Shown here piece after piece: positions 36,181-45,053 of a stretch of 64,000 nucleotides of DNA. Position 1 is the first letter of the stretch; every line of letters begins with the position of its first letter. Under the pieces are notes generated by a model. That model was given only the letters and a program-made list of their open reading frames with translations. It did no database searches and was not told the DNA's origin. This DNA is from Jatrophihabitans cynanchi (GTDB lineage: Bacteria > Actinomycetota > Actinomycetes > Mycobacteriales > Jatrophihabitantaceae), in NCBI RefSeq assembly GCF_027247405.1, contig NZ_CP097463.1:1302001-1366000 (forward strand), in the 5' to 3' direction. The position numbers and the translations under genes are program-made.

Positions 36181-37926
36181 CTAGCGATTCTCGCTGGACT
36201 TCAGTTCGGGCGCCGGCGCTGGCTGGGCGCCGCGCACGAGTCGACCGGGAAGGGCACCCGTGTGTCGACCGTTCTCGAACGTGACCTCGCCGGCCACGAT
36301 GGTGGCGACATAGCCCGTCGCCTCCTGCATCACCCGGCGTCCACCCGCGGGCAGGTCGTACGCGACGTACGGATGTTTGGCGTTCAGGTTCTCGAAATCG
36401 ATGACGTTGAGGTCGGCGCGATAGCCAGGGGCGATTCGGCCTCGGTCGAGCAGACCGACGGTCCGCGCCGTGTCCATGGTCTGACGCTTGATGAGCCATT
36501 CCACCGGCAGTCGTTCACCGCGGACACGGTCGCGACCCCAGTGCGTCAGCAGCGTTGTCGGGAAGCTTGCATCGACGACCGCGCCGCAATGCGCGCCGCC
36601 GTCGCCGAGCGCCGGAACCGTGTTCTCGTGCTCGAGCATCTCGCGCACGTCCTCGAGGTCGCCGTAAAAGTAGTTCAGCGTCGGGAAGTACAGCAGCGCC
36701 TGACCGTCCATCTCCATCATGTGGTCATACGCAACAGCCAGTGGGTCGACTCCGGCGCGCTGGCCGATCGCGGCCAGACTCTGGTCGGCGACGGGCTCGT
36801 AGTCCGGCGGGTCACCCAATCGGTAGATTCGGTCCATCGACGCGATCAGGCGATGCAGGTACGCGTCGTCGCTCTCGGTCTGCTCGGCCAGAATGCGGGA
36901 CCGGATCTCCGGACGCCGCAGCTCGGCAACCCGTTCAGGCAGTGGAAGGTCGGCCAGGGCGCGGTAGGTCGGATGCCCCACAAATGGATGAAACGTGAGA
37001 TCCCAACCGAGCATGAGCCCGATGGCCCGCACGGAAACCTGGCCTACGATCGGGCTTCCGCTCTCGCGGCTGATCTCGGCGAACTGTGTTAGCCACGTAC
37101 GCCAGGCATCAGGCTCGGCATCGCGTTGAAGCATGGTGATCGACATCGGACGACGCGACGTCAGAGAGATCTGACGGATCAACTCCATCTCCGTGGCCTC
37201 GGACAAGAAGTCCGACATCACGTCGATGACTCCGGCCTGCACGTCGGCCAATCCCGCCGACAGGCTGATCAACTCCTCCGGTGGTGCGGTCATGCTCGGC
37301 GTCGGTAGCCCAGTAGCCGTCTTGTGGGCCGGAGTGCGCCCGGTCGACCAACCGATCGCCCCGGCCCGCACACCATCGACAATGATCCGGCGCATCTCGG
37401 CAAGTTCGTCCGCAGTAGCGACAGACTCGTGGTCGGCGCCCCGCTCACCCATCACATAGGTACGGACAGCGTCGTGCGGGATCTGAACGGCGAAGTCGAT
37501 GGCGTGCGGTGTGTCGATCACATCGAGGTACTCGGCCACCGACTCCCAGCCCCAGGTCATTCCTTCTGACAGCACGCTTCCCGGGATGTCCTCGACGCCC
37601 TCCATCAGCCCGATCAGCCAATCGTGCCGATCCGGCGCCACCGGCGCAAACCCGACCCCGCAGTTACCCATCACTACGGTGGTCACGCCGTGAAGAGACG
37701 ACGGCGCGAGCAGTGAATCCCAGGAGACCTGCCCGTCGTAGTGGGTATGGACATCCACGAAGCCCGGCGTGACCATCAATCCAGTGGCGTCGATCTCGGT
37801 GCGCGCCGATCCGGCAACGACACCCACCTCGGCGATGACGCCGTCGAGGACGGCGATATCGGCGGTGGTCGATGGACTGCCCGTCCCGTCGACCACGGTT
37901 CCGTTGCGAATCACGACGTCGTACAT
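36181..37926 (-). CDS. D-aminoacylase-like amidohydrolase
   Basis: This 581-residue cyclic amidohydrolase of the N-acyl-D-amino-acid deacylase type begins with [16 protein letters not shown]. The metal-binding [20 protein letters not shown] carries the Hx[21 protein letters not shown] is characteristic of this family. The N- and C-terminal beta-sandwich flanks (ending [20 protein letters not shown]) are complete. ATG 37926 has GGGGCGAG upstream. It is the first gene of the operon with the monooxygenase and epoxide hydrolase, 9 nt from the former. Operator site 9 lies in the divergent promoter region. The physiological amide or ester is unknown. Confidence 0.88.
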   Translation of the reverse strand: MYDVVIRNGTVVDGTGSPSTTADIAVLDGVIAEVGVVAGSARTEIDATGLMVTPGFVDVHTHYDGQVSWDSLLAPSSLHGVTTVVMGNCGVGFAPVAPDRHDWLIGLMEGVEDIPGSVLSEGMTWGWESVAEYLDVIDTPHAIDFAVQIPHDAVRTYVMGERGADHESVATADELAEMRRIIVDGVRAGAIGWSTGRTPAHKTATGLPTPSMTAPPEELISLSAGLADVQAGVIDVMSDFLSEATEMELIRQISLTSRRPMSITMLQRDAEPDAWRTWLTQFAEISRESGSPIVGQVSVRAIGLMLGWDLTFHPFVGHPTYRALADLPLPERVAELRRPEIRSRILAEQTESDDAYLHRLIASMDRIYRLGDPPDYEPVADQSLAAIGQRAGVDPLAVAYDHMMEMDGQALLYFPTLNYFYGDLEDVREMLEHENTVPALGDGGAHCGAVVDASFPTTLLTHWGRDRVRGERLPVEWLIKRQTMDTARTVGLLDRGRIAPGYRADLNVIDFENLNAKHPYVAYDLPAGGRRVMQEATGYVATIVAGEVTFENGRHTGALPGRLVRGAQPAPAPELKSSENR

Positions 37927-37990
37927 CTCGCCCCTGCCCCCTGAGTTCCTGTAGCTACGGAGGACCCAATCACGTGGCGCTCTGACAGTC

Positions 37991-38005
37991 AACTATCTAA
38001 CAATT
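37991..38005. promoter_or_regulatory. Putative GntR/FadR-type operator, site 9
   Basis: AACTATCTAACAATT matches 13 of 15 consensus positions. It lies between the divergent amidohydrolase operon and the P450-Rieske operon. Confidence 0.6.
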
Positions 38006-38145
38006 GCGGTCTCTTCCAAAATGAGGCAGCTCCATAGCCGGACGATCGCCCCGGCGCGTTAGGCATGTGTTGACCGCAAGCAGTTAAAGTCCTACATTTG
38101 CCATTCAGCGTTTCGCCGCTGCCGCCTCGAACATTGGGAGGGCCC

Positions 38146-39432
38146 TTGAGCTACCGCGATTTTCTCGCCGCCGTTGAAGGCCGCGACCTGTTCGTCTCCC
38201 ACGACGCCGCGGCCGGTCACGACCTCGACATCGATCCGTACGCGGCGTTTGGCCGGCTCCGCGCCGAGGCCGAGGTCGTTCCGGCCGACCTACACGACGT
38301 CTTGGGCATCTCGGCCGACATCATGGTGACGGCCCAGTCCGGCGGGTATCGAGACTTGACGTCACCGGTTTTCTCCGCCGTCAGCTTCGACTCGGTCCGG
38401 ATCATCCTGAAGGACGCGGAGTCGTTCAACCAGGAGATCACGCGGCGCGCCTACACCGGCACATTCGGCCGGGCTCTGAACACGCTCGACCCGCCGGATC
38501 ACAGTCGAATGCGGGCGATCGTCGATCAGGTCTTCGGCCGGCGCTCGATGGCCTCGTGGTGTTCTGACATCGTGGCGCCACTGGCCCGCCGAACCGTGCG
38601 CCGTGCGCTGGCCGACGCCGCAAGCGACGGCGAAATCGAGTTGGTCGGGCAACTGCTGTTCACATACCCCGCCGAGGTCATCACCACCCTCCTCGGCCTG
38701 CCGGAGGACCGGATCGGCGACTTCATGCGCTGCGCCGTGGCCATGGGCTCGTTCTTCGATGCTGATCTCGCCCACGCGGGAGCGCAAGCCATCACCGACT
38801 GGGTACGGGAGATCGTCACCGATCGCCGCGCAGCGGGCGGCGCCGAGCACGACCTGATCGGCTTGCTCATCAACGCAGAGGTCGACGGCGCCCGGCTCGA
38901 GGACGAGGAGATTCTCAGCTTCGTCCGCCTGCTCTACCCGGCCGGCTACGAGACCACGTTCCGGGCCCTCTCGAACACGCTGGTCGGCCTGCTCACCACC
39001 GGCCAGTGGGAACTCGTGGCGCGCGATCGATCCCTGGCCCCGGTTGCGGTCGAGGAGGGTCTGCGCTGGGAACCCTCCGTCCTTGGGCACCCGCGTTGGG
39101 CGAGCCGAGACACCACGGTGTGCGGCGTCGACATCCCGGCCGGCAGCGTCGTGCACGCGTTCCATGCGTCCGCGAACCGGGACGAGTCGCGGTGGGAACA
39201 CGCCGAGCGGTACGACCTGCGGCGCCCACGCCTGGGCAACAGCACCTTCGGCTTCGGCCCGCACACGTGCTTAGGCATGCACCTGGCCCGGTTCGAGATG
39301 ACGGCGATGCTGGCCGCGCTCGCCGACGCGATACCGCGACTGCGCCTGTCTCCCCGCGCGACTCCCGACGAGTACCGGGTCCGCGGACTCGCTCTCCGAT
39401 CGCCGCGGAGCATTCCCGTCGTCGTTGCATGA
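38146..39432 (+). CDS. Cytochrome P450
   Basis: This bacterial soluble P450 has about 428 residues. The I-helix oxygen-activation motif is PAGYETTFRALSNT, the ExxR pair lies in VAVEEGLRWEPSVLG, and the heme loop is STFGFGPHTCLGMHLARFEM with the ligand Cys. TTG 38146 is preferred because GGGAGG sits 4 nt upstream; TTG 38098 is in frame but lacks a site. It overlaps the Rieske oxygenase gene by 4 nt (ATGA). No ferredoxin or reductase is encoded nearby, so redox partners come from elsewhere. It probably hydroxylates the cyclic substrate. Confidence 0.93.
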   Translation: MSYRDFLAAVEGRDLFVSHDAAAGHDLDIDPYAAFGRLRAEAEVVPADLHDVLGISADIMVTAQSGGYRDLTSPVFSAVSFDSVRIILKDAESFNQEITRRAYTGTFGRALNTLDPPDHSRMRAIVDQVFGRRSMASWCSDIVAPLARRTVRRALADAASDGEIELVGQLLFTYPAEVITTLLGLPEDRIGDFMRCAVAMGSFFDADLAHAGAQAITDWVREIVTDRRAAGGAEHDLIGLLINAEVDGARLEDEEILSFVRLLYPAGYETTFRALSNTLVGLLTTGQWELVARDRSLAPVAVEEGLRWEPSVLGHPRWASRDTTVCGVDIPAGSVVHAFHASANRDESRWEHAERYDLRRPRLGNSTFGFGPHTCLGMHLARFEMTAMLAALADAIPRLRLSPRATPDEYRVRGLALRSPRSIPVVVA

Positions 39433-40754
39433 CTGCCAACCACCGAGCGCTGCGCTCGCAAGCACCTGACCCCGCGAACTCGCATCTGGAGGTACGAGAG
39501 CTCGTCCTACCCGACCGAGTTCACGGGTCGATCTACACGAACCCCACGCTCTTCACCGAGGAGATGCGGACGATCTTCCACCAGGGTTGGGTATTTGTCG
39601 GGCACGCCAGCGAGATCCCGACAGCCGGAGACTTCCGAACAACCACGATCGGCCAGCAGCCGGTGATCTTCGTACGCGGAGACGACGACGTCGTCCGCGT
39701 ACTTCTGAACCGGTGCACCCACCGCGGGACGGCCCTGTGCGTCGAAGAAGCCGGCAACAGTCGGCGCTTCACGTGCGCGTACCACGGCTGGTCCTACCGA
39801 ACGACCGGCGAACTGCACGCCGTTCCGCAGATCGAGCAGTACGACGGCTTGGATCGGTCGATGTTCGGCCTACGACCGGCAGCGCGCGTCGCCACCTATC
39901 GCGAGTTCGTGTTCGCTTCGCTGGGCGACTCCGGCCAACCCTTCGACGATTACCTGACCGTCGGCGCCCGCGCCTACCTCGACCTGGTCACCGATGTCGC
40001 GCCTGATCGTCGCCTGCAGGCGTCGGCCGGAGTTCACAAGTATGGCTACGACGGCAATTGGAAGCTCCAAGCCGAGAACAGCGTGGACGCCTATCACGTC
40101 CCGTTCGTCCACCGTAGCTTCCTGCAGATCCACCAGCGCCGCTCCGGGCAACGGCTGGACTCATTGACCCGCGGCGCTTCGCCGGTCATCGTCCGAGACC
40201 TCGGCGGAGGTCACGTGGGATGGGACTATCGGCCGATCAACGAGCATCGCGCCGACCTCGTTCGCCCGCATACCACTCAGTCGGCCGCCGAGCGGAGCCA
40301 CGTCGACGCGCTCGTGGCTCGCGACGGTCGCGAGGCGGCCGCTGAGCTCCTACGCGTCGGCGCCGCCCACGCGTTCATCTTTCCGAACCTCGCGTTGATT
40401 GCCTCTCAGCTGCGGGTGATCCGGCCGGTGACGGTCGACCGGACCGAGGTGTACCTCTACCCCACCCTGCTCGCCGGCGCGCCCGACGAGGTCAACGAGC
40501 ACCGGCTGCGAAGCCACGAAGCCTTCTACGGACCTGCCGGCGGAGGTCAGGCTGACGATCTGGAGATCTTCGCCCGTCAGCAACATGGGCTGGACGCCAC
40601 GGTGGATCCGTGGTGCTTGATCGCCAAGGGAATGGGGCGCGAGTGGCACGACGCGGACGGCCGCCTGAGCGGCTACGCCACGGACGAACTCGCTAGCCGG
40701 ACCATCCTGGGTCACTGGGCGACGCTGATGGCCGGAGCGCCATGCCCGATCTAA
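39429..40754 (+). CDS. Rieske aromatic-ring-hydroxylating oxygenase, alpha subunit
   Basis: This 441-residue terminal oxygenase has its Rieske [2Fe-2S] ligands at C96, H98, C116 and H119 (RCTHRG, then TCAYHGWSY). The mononuclear iron site is in ENSVDAYHVPFVHRSF, with a downstream Asp. ATG 39429 overlaps the P450 stop. The catalytic domain ends normally and the beta subunit gene follows with a 13-nt overlap. Ferredoxin and ferredoxin reductase are missing from the window. Substrates of this family are benzoates, phenylacetates, terpenoids or steroids; no narrower call is possible. Confidence 0.93.
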   Translation: MTANHRALRSQAPDPANSHLEVRELVLPDRVHGSIYTNPTLFTEEMRTIFHQGWVFVGHASEIPTAGDFRTTTIGQQPVIFVRGDDDVVRVLLNRCTHRGTALCVEEAGNSRRFTCAYHGWSYRTTGELHAVPQIEQYDGLDRSMFGLRPAARVATYREFVFASLGDSGQPFDDYLTVGARAYLDLVTDVAPDRRLQASAGVHKYGYDGNWKLQAENSVDAYHVPFVHRSFLQIHQRRSGQRLDSLTRGASPVIVRDLGGGHVGWDYRPINEHRADLVRPHTTQSAAERSHVDALVARDGREAAAELLRVGAAHAFIFPNLALIASQLRVIRPVTVDRTEVYLYPTLLAGAPDEVNEHRLRSHEAFYGPAGGGQADDLEIFARQQHGLDATVDPWCLIAKGMGREWHDADGRLSGYATDELASRTILGHWATLMAGAPCPI

Positions 40755-41212
40755 CTAAGGCGCGGCAGTTCCTCTACCACGAGGCCGACCTGATGGACCG
40801 GCACGCCTACGACGACTGGCTCGCGCTGTGGACGCCGGACGCGAAATACCTGATCCCCTGCAACGAGGACGACTATGACGATCGACTGCACGTATCGATC
40901 GTCAACGAAGACCACGCTGGGTTGTGTGATCGAGTTGCTCGGCTGAAGAGCTCGTCGGTCTGGGCGCAGCGTCCCAAATCCCGCCTGAGCCGCATCATCG
41001 GCAACGTTCGCTTCCAGCCGACCGGCCCGGACGGCCTGGTGGGCCAAGCGACGTTCAACCTCACAGCGGTACGGCACGGAGCCATTGACGTGATCGCCGG
41101 GCGCACGGAGCATCGGCTGCGCGCCACACCCAGTGGGCTTCGCTTGGTAGAAAAGACCGTCTGGCTGGTCACGATCGACGACGTCATGCCCAACCTCACG
41201 TTTCTCCTCTGA
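40742..41212 (+). CDS. Aromatic-ring-hydroxylating oxygenase, beta subunit
   Basis: This is a 156-residue small subunit of the NTF2-like fold. FLYHEADLMDRHAYDDWLAL at the N-terminus and WLVTIDDVMPNLTFLL at the end are typical of dioxygenase beta subunits. It overlaps the alpha-subunit gene by 13 nt in another frame. It forms the alpha3beta3 oxygenase with the preceding product and has a structural role. It is the last intact gene of the catabolic block. Confidence 0.92.
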   Translation: MPDLTKARQFLYHEADLMDRHAYDDWLALWTPDAKYLIPCNEDDYDDRLHVSIVNEDHAGLCDRVARLKSSSVWAQRPKSRLSRIIGNVRFQPTGPDGLVGQATFNLTAVRHGAIDVIAGRTEHRLRATPSGLRLVEKTVWLVTIDDVMPNLTFLL

Positions 41213-41229
41213 CCCGGTCCGAAGGTGCG

Positions 41230-42130
41230 TCAGGGTTGCGGCAGGGTCTTTATCGCGCGGCGTTCGTCCATCGCGCGGTAGCCCTCGGCGACCTGGTCGA
41301 GGGGCAGGGTGAGATCGAAGACTTGACCCGGATCGATCGTGCGTCGCCGGATGCGCTCGATCAGGTCGGGTAGAAATAGGCGTACGGGAGCCGGGCCGCC
41401 GTGCTGGTGGACATGGCTGTAGAACAACTCCTCGCCGGGCGGGTGAAACCATGGGAGACGCCGACGAAGCCGACGTGGCCGCCGCGCCGGGGTCGAGCGA
41501 ATGGCATGCAGCATCGCCTCCTGGGTGCCGACGGCCTCAGTGACGCTATGGACGCCGAGGCCGTCGGTCACCTCTTTGATCACCCCGACGCCGTCGTCGC
41601 CAAGGTCGCCAGCCTCTGTCGCTGCTCGTGGCGGGAGAACACGATGACGCGCGCCGCACCGAACTGCGTGGCGGCGAGCACGGCGAGCAGTCCCACTGCA
41701 CCGTCACCCACTTTGGCGACGACCCCGCCGCGTTGCACGCCGGGGCCCGACCGCACCGAACCAGCCGGTGCCGAGGACGTCGGACTCGGCCAGCAGGCTG
41801 GGCACGATCGCGGCGTCGGGGAACTCGGGGGTGGCGACCACGGTGCCGTCGGCAAGGGAGGACGCGCAGGCACTTCGCCTGCGCCCCGTTCGCGCTGAGG
41901 TACTCGCGACGGACGCAGCTGCTCTGGTAACCGACCAGGCAGACCTCACAGCTGTGTGGGCGGCAAAAAGGATCCGATGTCGAACTGGCCCGCGCGAGGG
42001 TGGTGACGGCGGAGCCGACCTCTTCGACGATGCCGACGTATGCGTGGCCCATCGGCGTGGGCCAGGTCACCGGGTTGACGCCGCGGTAGTCCCACGGGTC
42101 CGACCCACACATGCAGGTGGCCGACACACC
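41230..42130 (-). pseudogene. Zinc-type alcohol dehydrogenase, multiply frameshifted remnant
   Basis: Pieces of one MDR alcohol dehydrogenase run in order on the minus strand but in changing frames. TCMCGSDPWDYRGV and GHAYVGIVEEVGSAVT (zinc site and GHE-like motif) lie near 42130-42000. VATPEFPDAAIVPSLLAESD lies near 41830. The cofactor-fold stretch VGLLAVLAATQFGAARVIVF lies near 41640. The tail DLTLPLDQVAEGYRAMDERR ends at 41230. At least three frameshifts separate them, so it is dead. It abuts the stop of the dioxygenase beta gene (convergent). Confidence 0.85.
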
Positions 42131-42258
42131 CAGCTCGCCGCGGATGATCGGCAGCGTCACGTTGACCACAACCGCGTCCAGGGTGATCACGAAGAAGCCG
42201 AGCAGCGCGGCGAACAGGGTCGAGTTCGCGTTCTGGGCACCGCGCAGAGCTGTCGTCG
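42131..42258 (-). pseudogene. N-terminal fragment of an MFS (DHA2-type) transporter
   Basis: Reading minus, TLFAALLGFFVITLDAVVVN followed by VTLPIIRGELG is the first transmembrane helix and loop of a DHA2 drug transporter (the known LDxTIVNVALP motif). It then runs without a break into the alcohol dehydrogenase fragment, so the junction is a deletion scar rather than a real fusion. Confidence 0.75.
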
Positions 42259-42304
42259 CCAGCGCCTAGAAGCTCGACCTCCCTAACCGCGCCGATGCTC
42301 ACAG

Positions 42305-42693
42305 CGTGGAGTGCGTGAACAAGCGCGCCGAGATCCGCAACTTCCTCGCCACCCGCCGCGCCAAACTCACCAGCGAGCAGGTCCGGGCTCCCGACCTCTT
42401 TCCGCCGGCGCGTATCCCGGCTGCGCGCGAGGAGGTTGCCGTGCTCGCCGGAGTCAGCACCGACTGGTAGCTCCAGCTGGAAAGGGGCCCACATCGCTGG
42501 CGTGTCCGGCGGCGTCCTCGAGGCCGTCGCTCGAGCGCTGCACCTGTCCGACGCCGAGCACGAACACCTGTTCAACCTTGCCCGGGCCGCGAAACCGGTC
42601 CGCGCCTACGCTGTCGCGACAGCTAGCGCCGACGCGGACCCATCCGGTCGCGCGTCCTACGTGCTGCCACGTCGCGAACTGTCAAAGAATTGA
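42305..42693 (+). pseudogene. XRE/MmyB-like helix-turn-helix regulator remnant
   Basis: The pieces EIRNFLATRRAKLTSEQV, AAREEVAVLAGVSTDW and, in another frame, GVSGGVLEAVARALHLSDAE then HEHLFNLARAA match the N-terminal HTH of MmyB-type regulators. An in-frame TAG follows STDW and a frameshift follows it. The ligand-binding half is gone, and the sequence ends where the att-like segment begins. Confidence 0.8.
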
Positions 42694-42853
42694 ACGTTCG
42701 GCTCCACACATCCGTGTGGTTCGCAGCGTCCGCGTGTCGTTTTCGTGCCACCTGGTCACGGATTTGCTTCACCCGCGGACGGTCATCTCGGGGTCAGACC
42801 CCGCGGCGCCAGAGCCGAACGTAAATGAGGGCCCTGCAATTCGGCACCTGTGG

Positions 42854-42905
42854 GTGGAGCTGAGGGGACTCGAACCCCTGACCCCCACACTGCCAGCGGG
42901 GTGGT
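42854..42905 (-). repeat. Left att-like segment, tRNA/tmRNA 3'-end mimic
   Basis: Read on the minus strand it ends in a T-arm (AGGGG, loop TTCGAGT, CCCCT) followed by CAGCTCCAC, as in the 3' end of tRNA-like molecules. The 5' half of the gene is absent. It is homologous to 54081-54132, with compensating changes in the T stem. Confidence 0.6.
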
Positions 42906-43025
42906 GGTGGTTCAGCGAGTCCTTGTCTTCCGGCCGTCGAGGATACGATGAGCCATATTTTACCGCCAAGGTGTGGTGTCTTCGATGTCAGCCGATGTCG
43001 GCTCGTGCCGCCGCGTGGCGGCGGG

Positions 43026-43046
43026 TCGCAGGGTCAAACCGGGGTC
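43026..43046. repeat. 21-bp repeat, copy 1 of 3
   Basis: This is a copy of TCGCAGGGTCAAACCGGGGTC, shared with 44007-44027 and 54254-54274. It belongs to the integrase-upstream region of the left att segment. Confidence 0.6.
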
Positions 43047-43071
43047 CGGTCGGAACCACCCTATTGGGTGC

Positions 43072-43374
43072 ATGGACGTGTCGTGCGGCAGCCGCGTAAG
43101 CGGGCCGCGTATCGCCTACATCAGCGACGACATCATCGTCGAACAGGCCTTCGTCGCCGCCGGACTCGGCGTGACCACCTCTCCGCGGATGGCGCTGCGC
43201 TCACATCATGCGGCGGGGGTATACGCGAGCGACATCCCGCACTTTTGCCGCCACATCTACGTCACGACCTACGGCGAGCCACCCGATCCGCCAGCCACCG
43301 CGGCCTTCGTCGCGGCCTTGCAACACGCCGTCACCGACCCGAGCTGGCGGACCGTCGTCGATACCTCAGACTGA
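43072..43374 (+). pseudogene. Integrase start stub joined to a LysR effector-domain fragment
   Basis: The first codons (CGGCAGCCGCGTAAGCG region at 43086-43102) copy the start of the integrase found at 54312. The reading frame then turns into the C-terminal effector domain of a LysR regulator (RIAYISDDIIVEQAFVAAGL, then GVTTSPRMALRSH and HIYVTTYGEPPDPPATAAF). No DNA-binding domain is present. It is a deletion junction between an integrase and a LysR gene and is unlikely to be functional. Confidence 0.7.
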
Positions 43375-43425
43375 TCGTCCTCGGTCACGACCATGCTCGG
43401 GGTTAAGAGTGTTCGATGGCCGGGG

Positions 43426-43839
43426 TCAGGTGTGCAGCGCGGGCGCGTAGGAGATGCCGACGATCGCCCCTTCCGGTGATTGCAATCGCGCGACCGTCTG
43501 GCCCCACGGCTCTTCGCGAGGCCCATGCAGCAGTTCATGTCCGGCGCGTTCGAGTTCCAGCGCCGCCGGACTGACCGCAGCGGCGCTGTCCACGTCGAAC
43601 TCGATGCTGACCTGTGGGACGGGTCGCTCTTGCGGCCACTGGTCGGTTCCGAAGCACGCTTGGGCGGCCTGGGAGAGCGGCCAGATCCCGAAAGACTTGC
43701 ACCCGGCGATCTGCTCGCTGTGGTAGTACCCGTCACCCTCGCCCTGCAACGGCAGTCCCAGCGCGTCGATGTACAGGTTTCGGCTGTTCGTCGGGTCTGG
43801 AGCGATCACGGCTACGGTCGCGAGGAACTCAATGTTCAT
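43426..43839 (-). CDS. VOC-family protein
   Basis: This 137-residue vicinal-oxygen-chelate protein opens with FLATVAVIAPDPTNSRNLYI and has a second module at PQVSIEFDVDSAAAVSPAAL. The C-terminal GQTVARLQSPEGAIVGISYA is the usual metal-site end. Such proteins are glyoxalase/bleomycin-resistance-like or DoxX-associated lyases. Within an arsenic island an ArsI-type C-As lyase must be considered, but the Cys-Cys pair expected for ArsI is not seen. The function is unresolved. Confidence 0.8.
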   Translation of the reverse strand: MNIEFLATVAVIAPDPTNSRNLYIDALGLPLQGEGDGYYHSEQIAGCKSFGIWPLSQAAQACFGTDQWPQERPVPQVSIEFDVDSAAAVSPAALELERAGHELLHGPREEPWGQTVARLQSPEGAIVGISYAPALHT

Positions 43840-44075
43840 GGCACCTCCTGGTTCGTAGATGTCGTTCGTAGTTGTTCAGCCACCCATAGAAACAGGTCGC
43901 GGCCCCGCGCCCGCGGTCTCTGCCCGTTCGTGGAGTGCAAGGTGACACCCGATCGCGATCGCGAGGGCGCCGGGGGCCGGTCTTGTCATGACCGCTGGCC
44001 CGCTGCTCGCAGAGTCAAATCGGGGTCGAGGAAGATCCTCGTCCTCGCGCGCGCCGCGGGGCGAACGACGGGAGT
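43840..44075. other. Non-coding stretch upstream of the Clp-N operon
   Basis: No credible gene is seen. It holds the third copy of the 21-bp integrase-upstream repeat (44007-44027), which points to rearranged element ends. Confidence 0.5.
44007..44027. repeat. 21-bp repeat, copy 2 of 3
   Basis: TCGCAGAGTCAAATCGGGGTC differs at two positions from the copies upstream of the integrase start. Confidence 0.55.
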
Positions 44076-44120
44076 CGTCAAAGACTATTGACGCCTTCCG
44101 ATCGTCAATCTACATTGACG
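44076..44120 (+). promoter_or_regulatory. Doubled operator and leaderless promoter of the HTH/Clp-N operon
   Basis: Two 18-bp palindromes of the form CGTCAAWNNNNATTGACG lie at 44076-44093 and 44103-44120. The right arm of the first gives a -35 box (TTGACG, 44088-44093). After exactly 17 bp, TACATT (44111-44116) gives a -10 box inside the second palindrome. Transcription would start at about 44123, the GTG of the next gene, so the mRNA should be leaderless and self-repressed. Confidence 0.7.
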
Positions 44121-44122
44121 GT

Positions 44123-44359
44123 GTGAGTGAGGTCGTGTCGGAAGGCAGCCGGATGGTGCAGGCCGCGGCAGACCCGGATCCGGCAACGGGTTTGGCTGCG
44201 GTTGCGGCGTTGCGCGGTTTGGTGGAGGTGCTGGAGGAGCTGCAGGTCGACAATGCCCGCACCCGCGGCTGGTCTTGGCGTGACATCGCCCGGGTGCTTG
44301 GGGTGAGCAAGCAGGCGATGCATTACAAGCACGCCGGTCGGCTGCGCGGGCGGCGGTGA
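44123..44359 (+). CDS. Small helix-turn-helix protein
   Basis: This 78-residue protein starts at GTG 44123. The C-terminal third is a clear HTH: GWSWRDIARVLGVSKQAMHY followed by KHAGRLRGRR. The N-terminal part is a helical dimer-like segment (GLAAVAALRGLVEVLEELQV). It is coupled to the Clp-N gene by overlap. The pairing of a small HTH with a Clp-N protein recurs in actinobacteria (family knowledge), but its role is unknown. It probably binds the paired palindromes in its own promoter. Confidence 0.85.
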   Translation: MSEVVSEGSRMVQAAADPDPATGLAAVAALRGLVEVLEELQVDNARTRGWSWRDIARVLGVSKQAMHYKHAGRLRGRR

Positions 44360-45030
44360 TGGCCAAGATGGCGGAGCGACCCTCGTTGGCCAATCAGCAG
44401 ATCCTGCGGCTGGCCGAGGCCGAGCGGCATCGCCTGGACCATCCGTATCTCGGCGATGAGCATCTGCTGCTCGGCATGCTCTCGCACGGCGCGAACCCGG
44501 CCGCCGCGATGCTGACCGAGCGCGGGCTGGAACTCGACGCGGCGCGCACCGAGATCGCGCGCATCGTCGCCGCGTCCGGACCGATCGCCCAGGACGCCGC
44601 CGCTGTGTTGGGTGGGTTCGGCGTGGATGTGGTGCAGATGCGGCGACGGCTGGAGTCGACGTTCGGCTCGTTGGCGGTGCACGAGGCCGCCCGGCAGGTG
44701 CGCCGCCGTCCGTGGTGGCGCGGCCGCGCGCAGCACAGCCCGCTGTGCGGGCCGCCGTATCTGATCAAACGAGCACAGCACATCGCCTGCACCACTGCCG
44801 GCAAACGCGGTGAGATCGAGATCGGTCCGGAGCACCTGCTCTACGGCGTGCTGCGCGCCGCGCGCGACCCGCTCGGGACCGGGCTGGGCCGGCGCGGTCG
44901 CCGCGAGATGGCCCGTCTTGGCCTGCGCGTCGGCGGCCCGCATCCGGTCCGGTTGCTGATGGCCGAGTACGGAATCGACCTCGAGATGTTTGCTGATGAC
45001 GTGCTGGTCAACCGCACGCCGAGGACCTGA
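44359..45030 (+). CDS. Clp-N (double Clp repeat) domain protein
   Basis: This protein of about 223 residues has two Clp N-terminal repeats and no AAA ATPase. The first contains RLDHPYLGDEHLLLGMLSHG at about residues 25-45, and the second contains GEIEIGPEHLLYGVLRAARD at about 150-170. A basic linker (RRRPWWRGRA) joins them. ATG 44359 (or GTG 44356) overlaps the HTH gene stop. Without an ATPase domain it may act as an adaptor, or as the ligand-sensing partner of the HTH protein. The function is not known. Confidence 0.85.
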   Translation: MAKMAERPSLANQQILRLAEAERHRLDHPYLGDEHLLLGMLSHGANPAAAMLTERGLELDAARTEIARIVAASGPIAQDAAAVLGGFGVDVVQMRRRLESTFGSLAVHEAARQVRRRPWWRGRAQHSPLCGPPYLIKRAQHIACTTAGKRGEIEIGPEHLLYGVLRAARDPLGTGLGRRGRREMARLGLRVGGPHPVRLLMAEYGIDLEMFADDVLVNRTPRT

Positions 45031-45053
45031 ACCGCGAAAGGGAGGATAGCTGC

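Noticed and set aside
43426-43839. ArsI C-As lyase
   Set aside because: It has the VOC fold but not the vicinal Cys pair needed for trivalent arsenicals.
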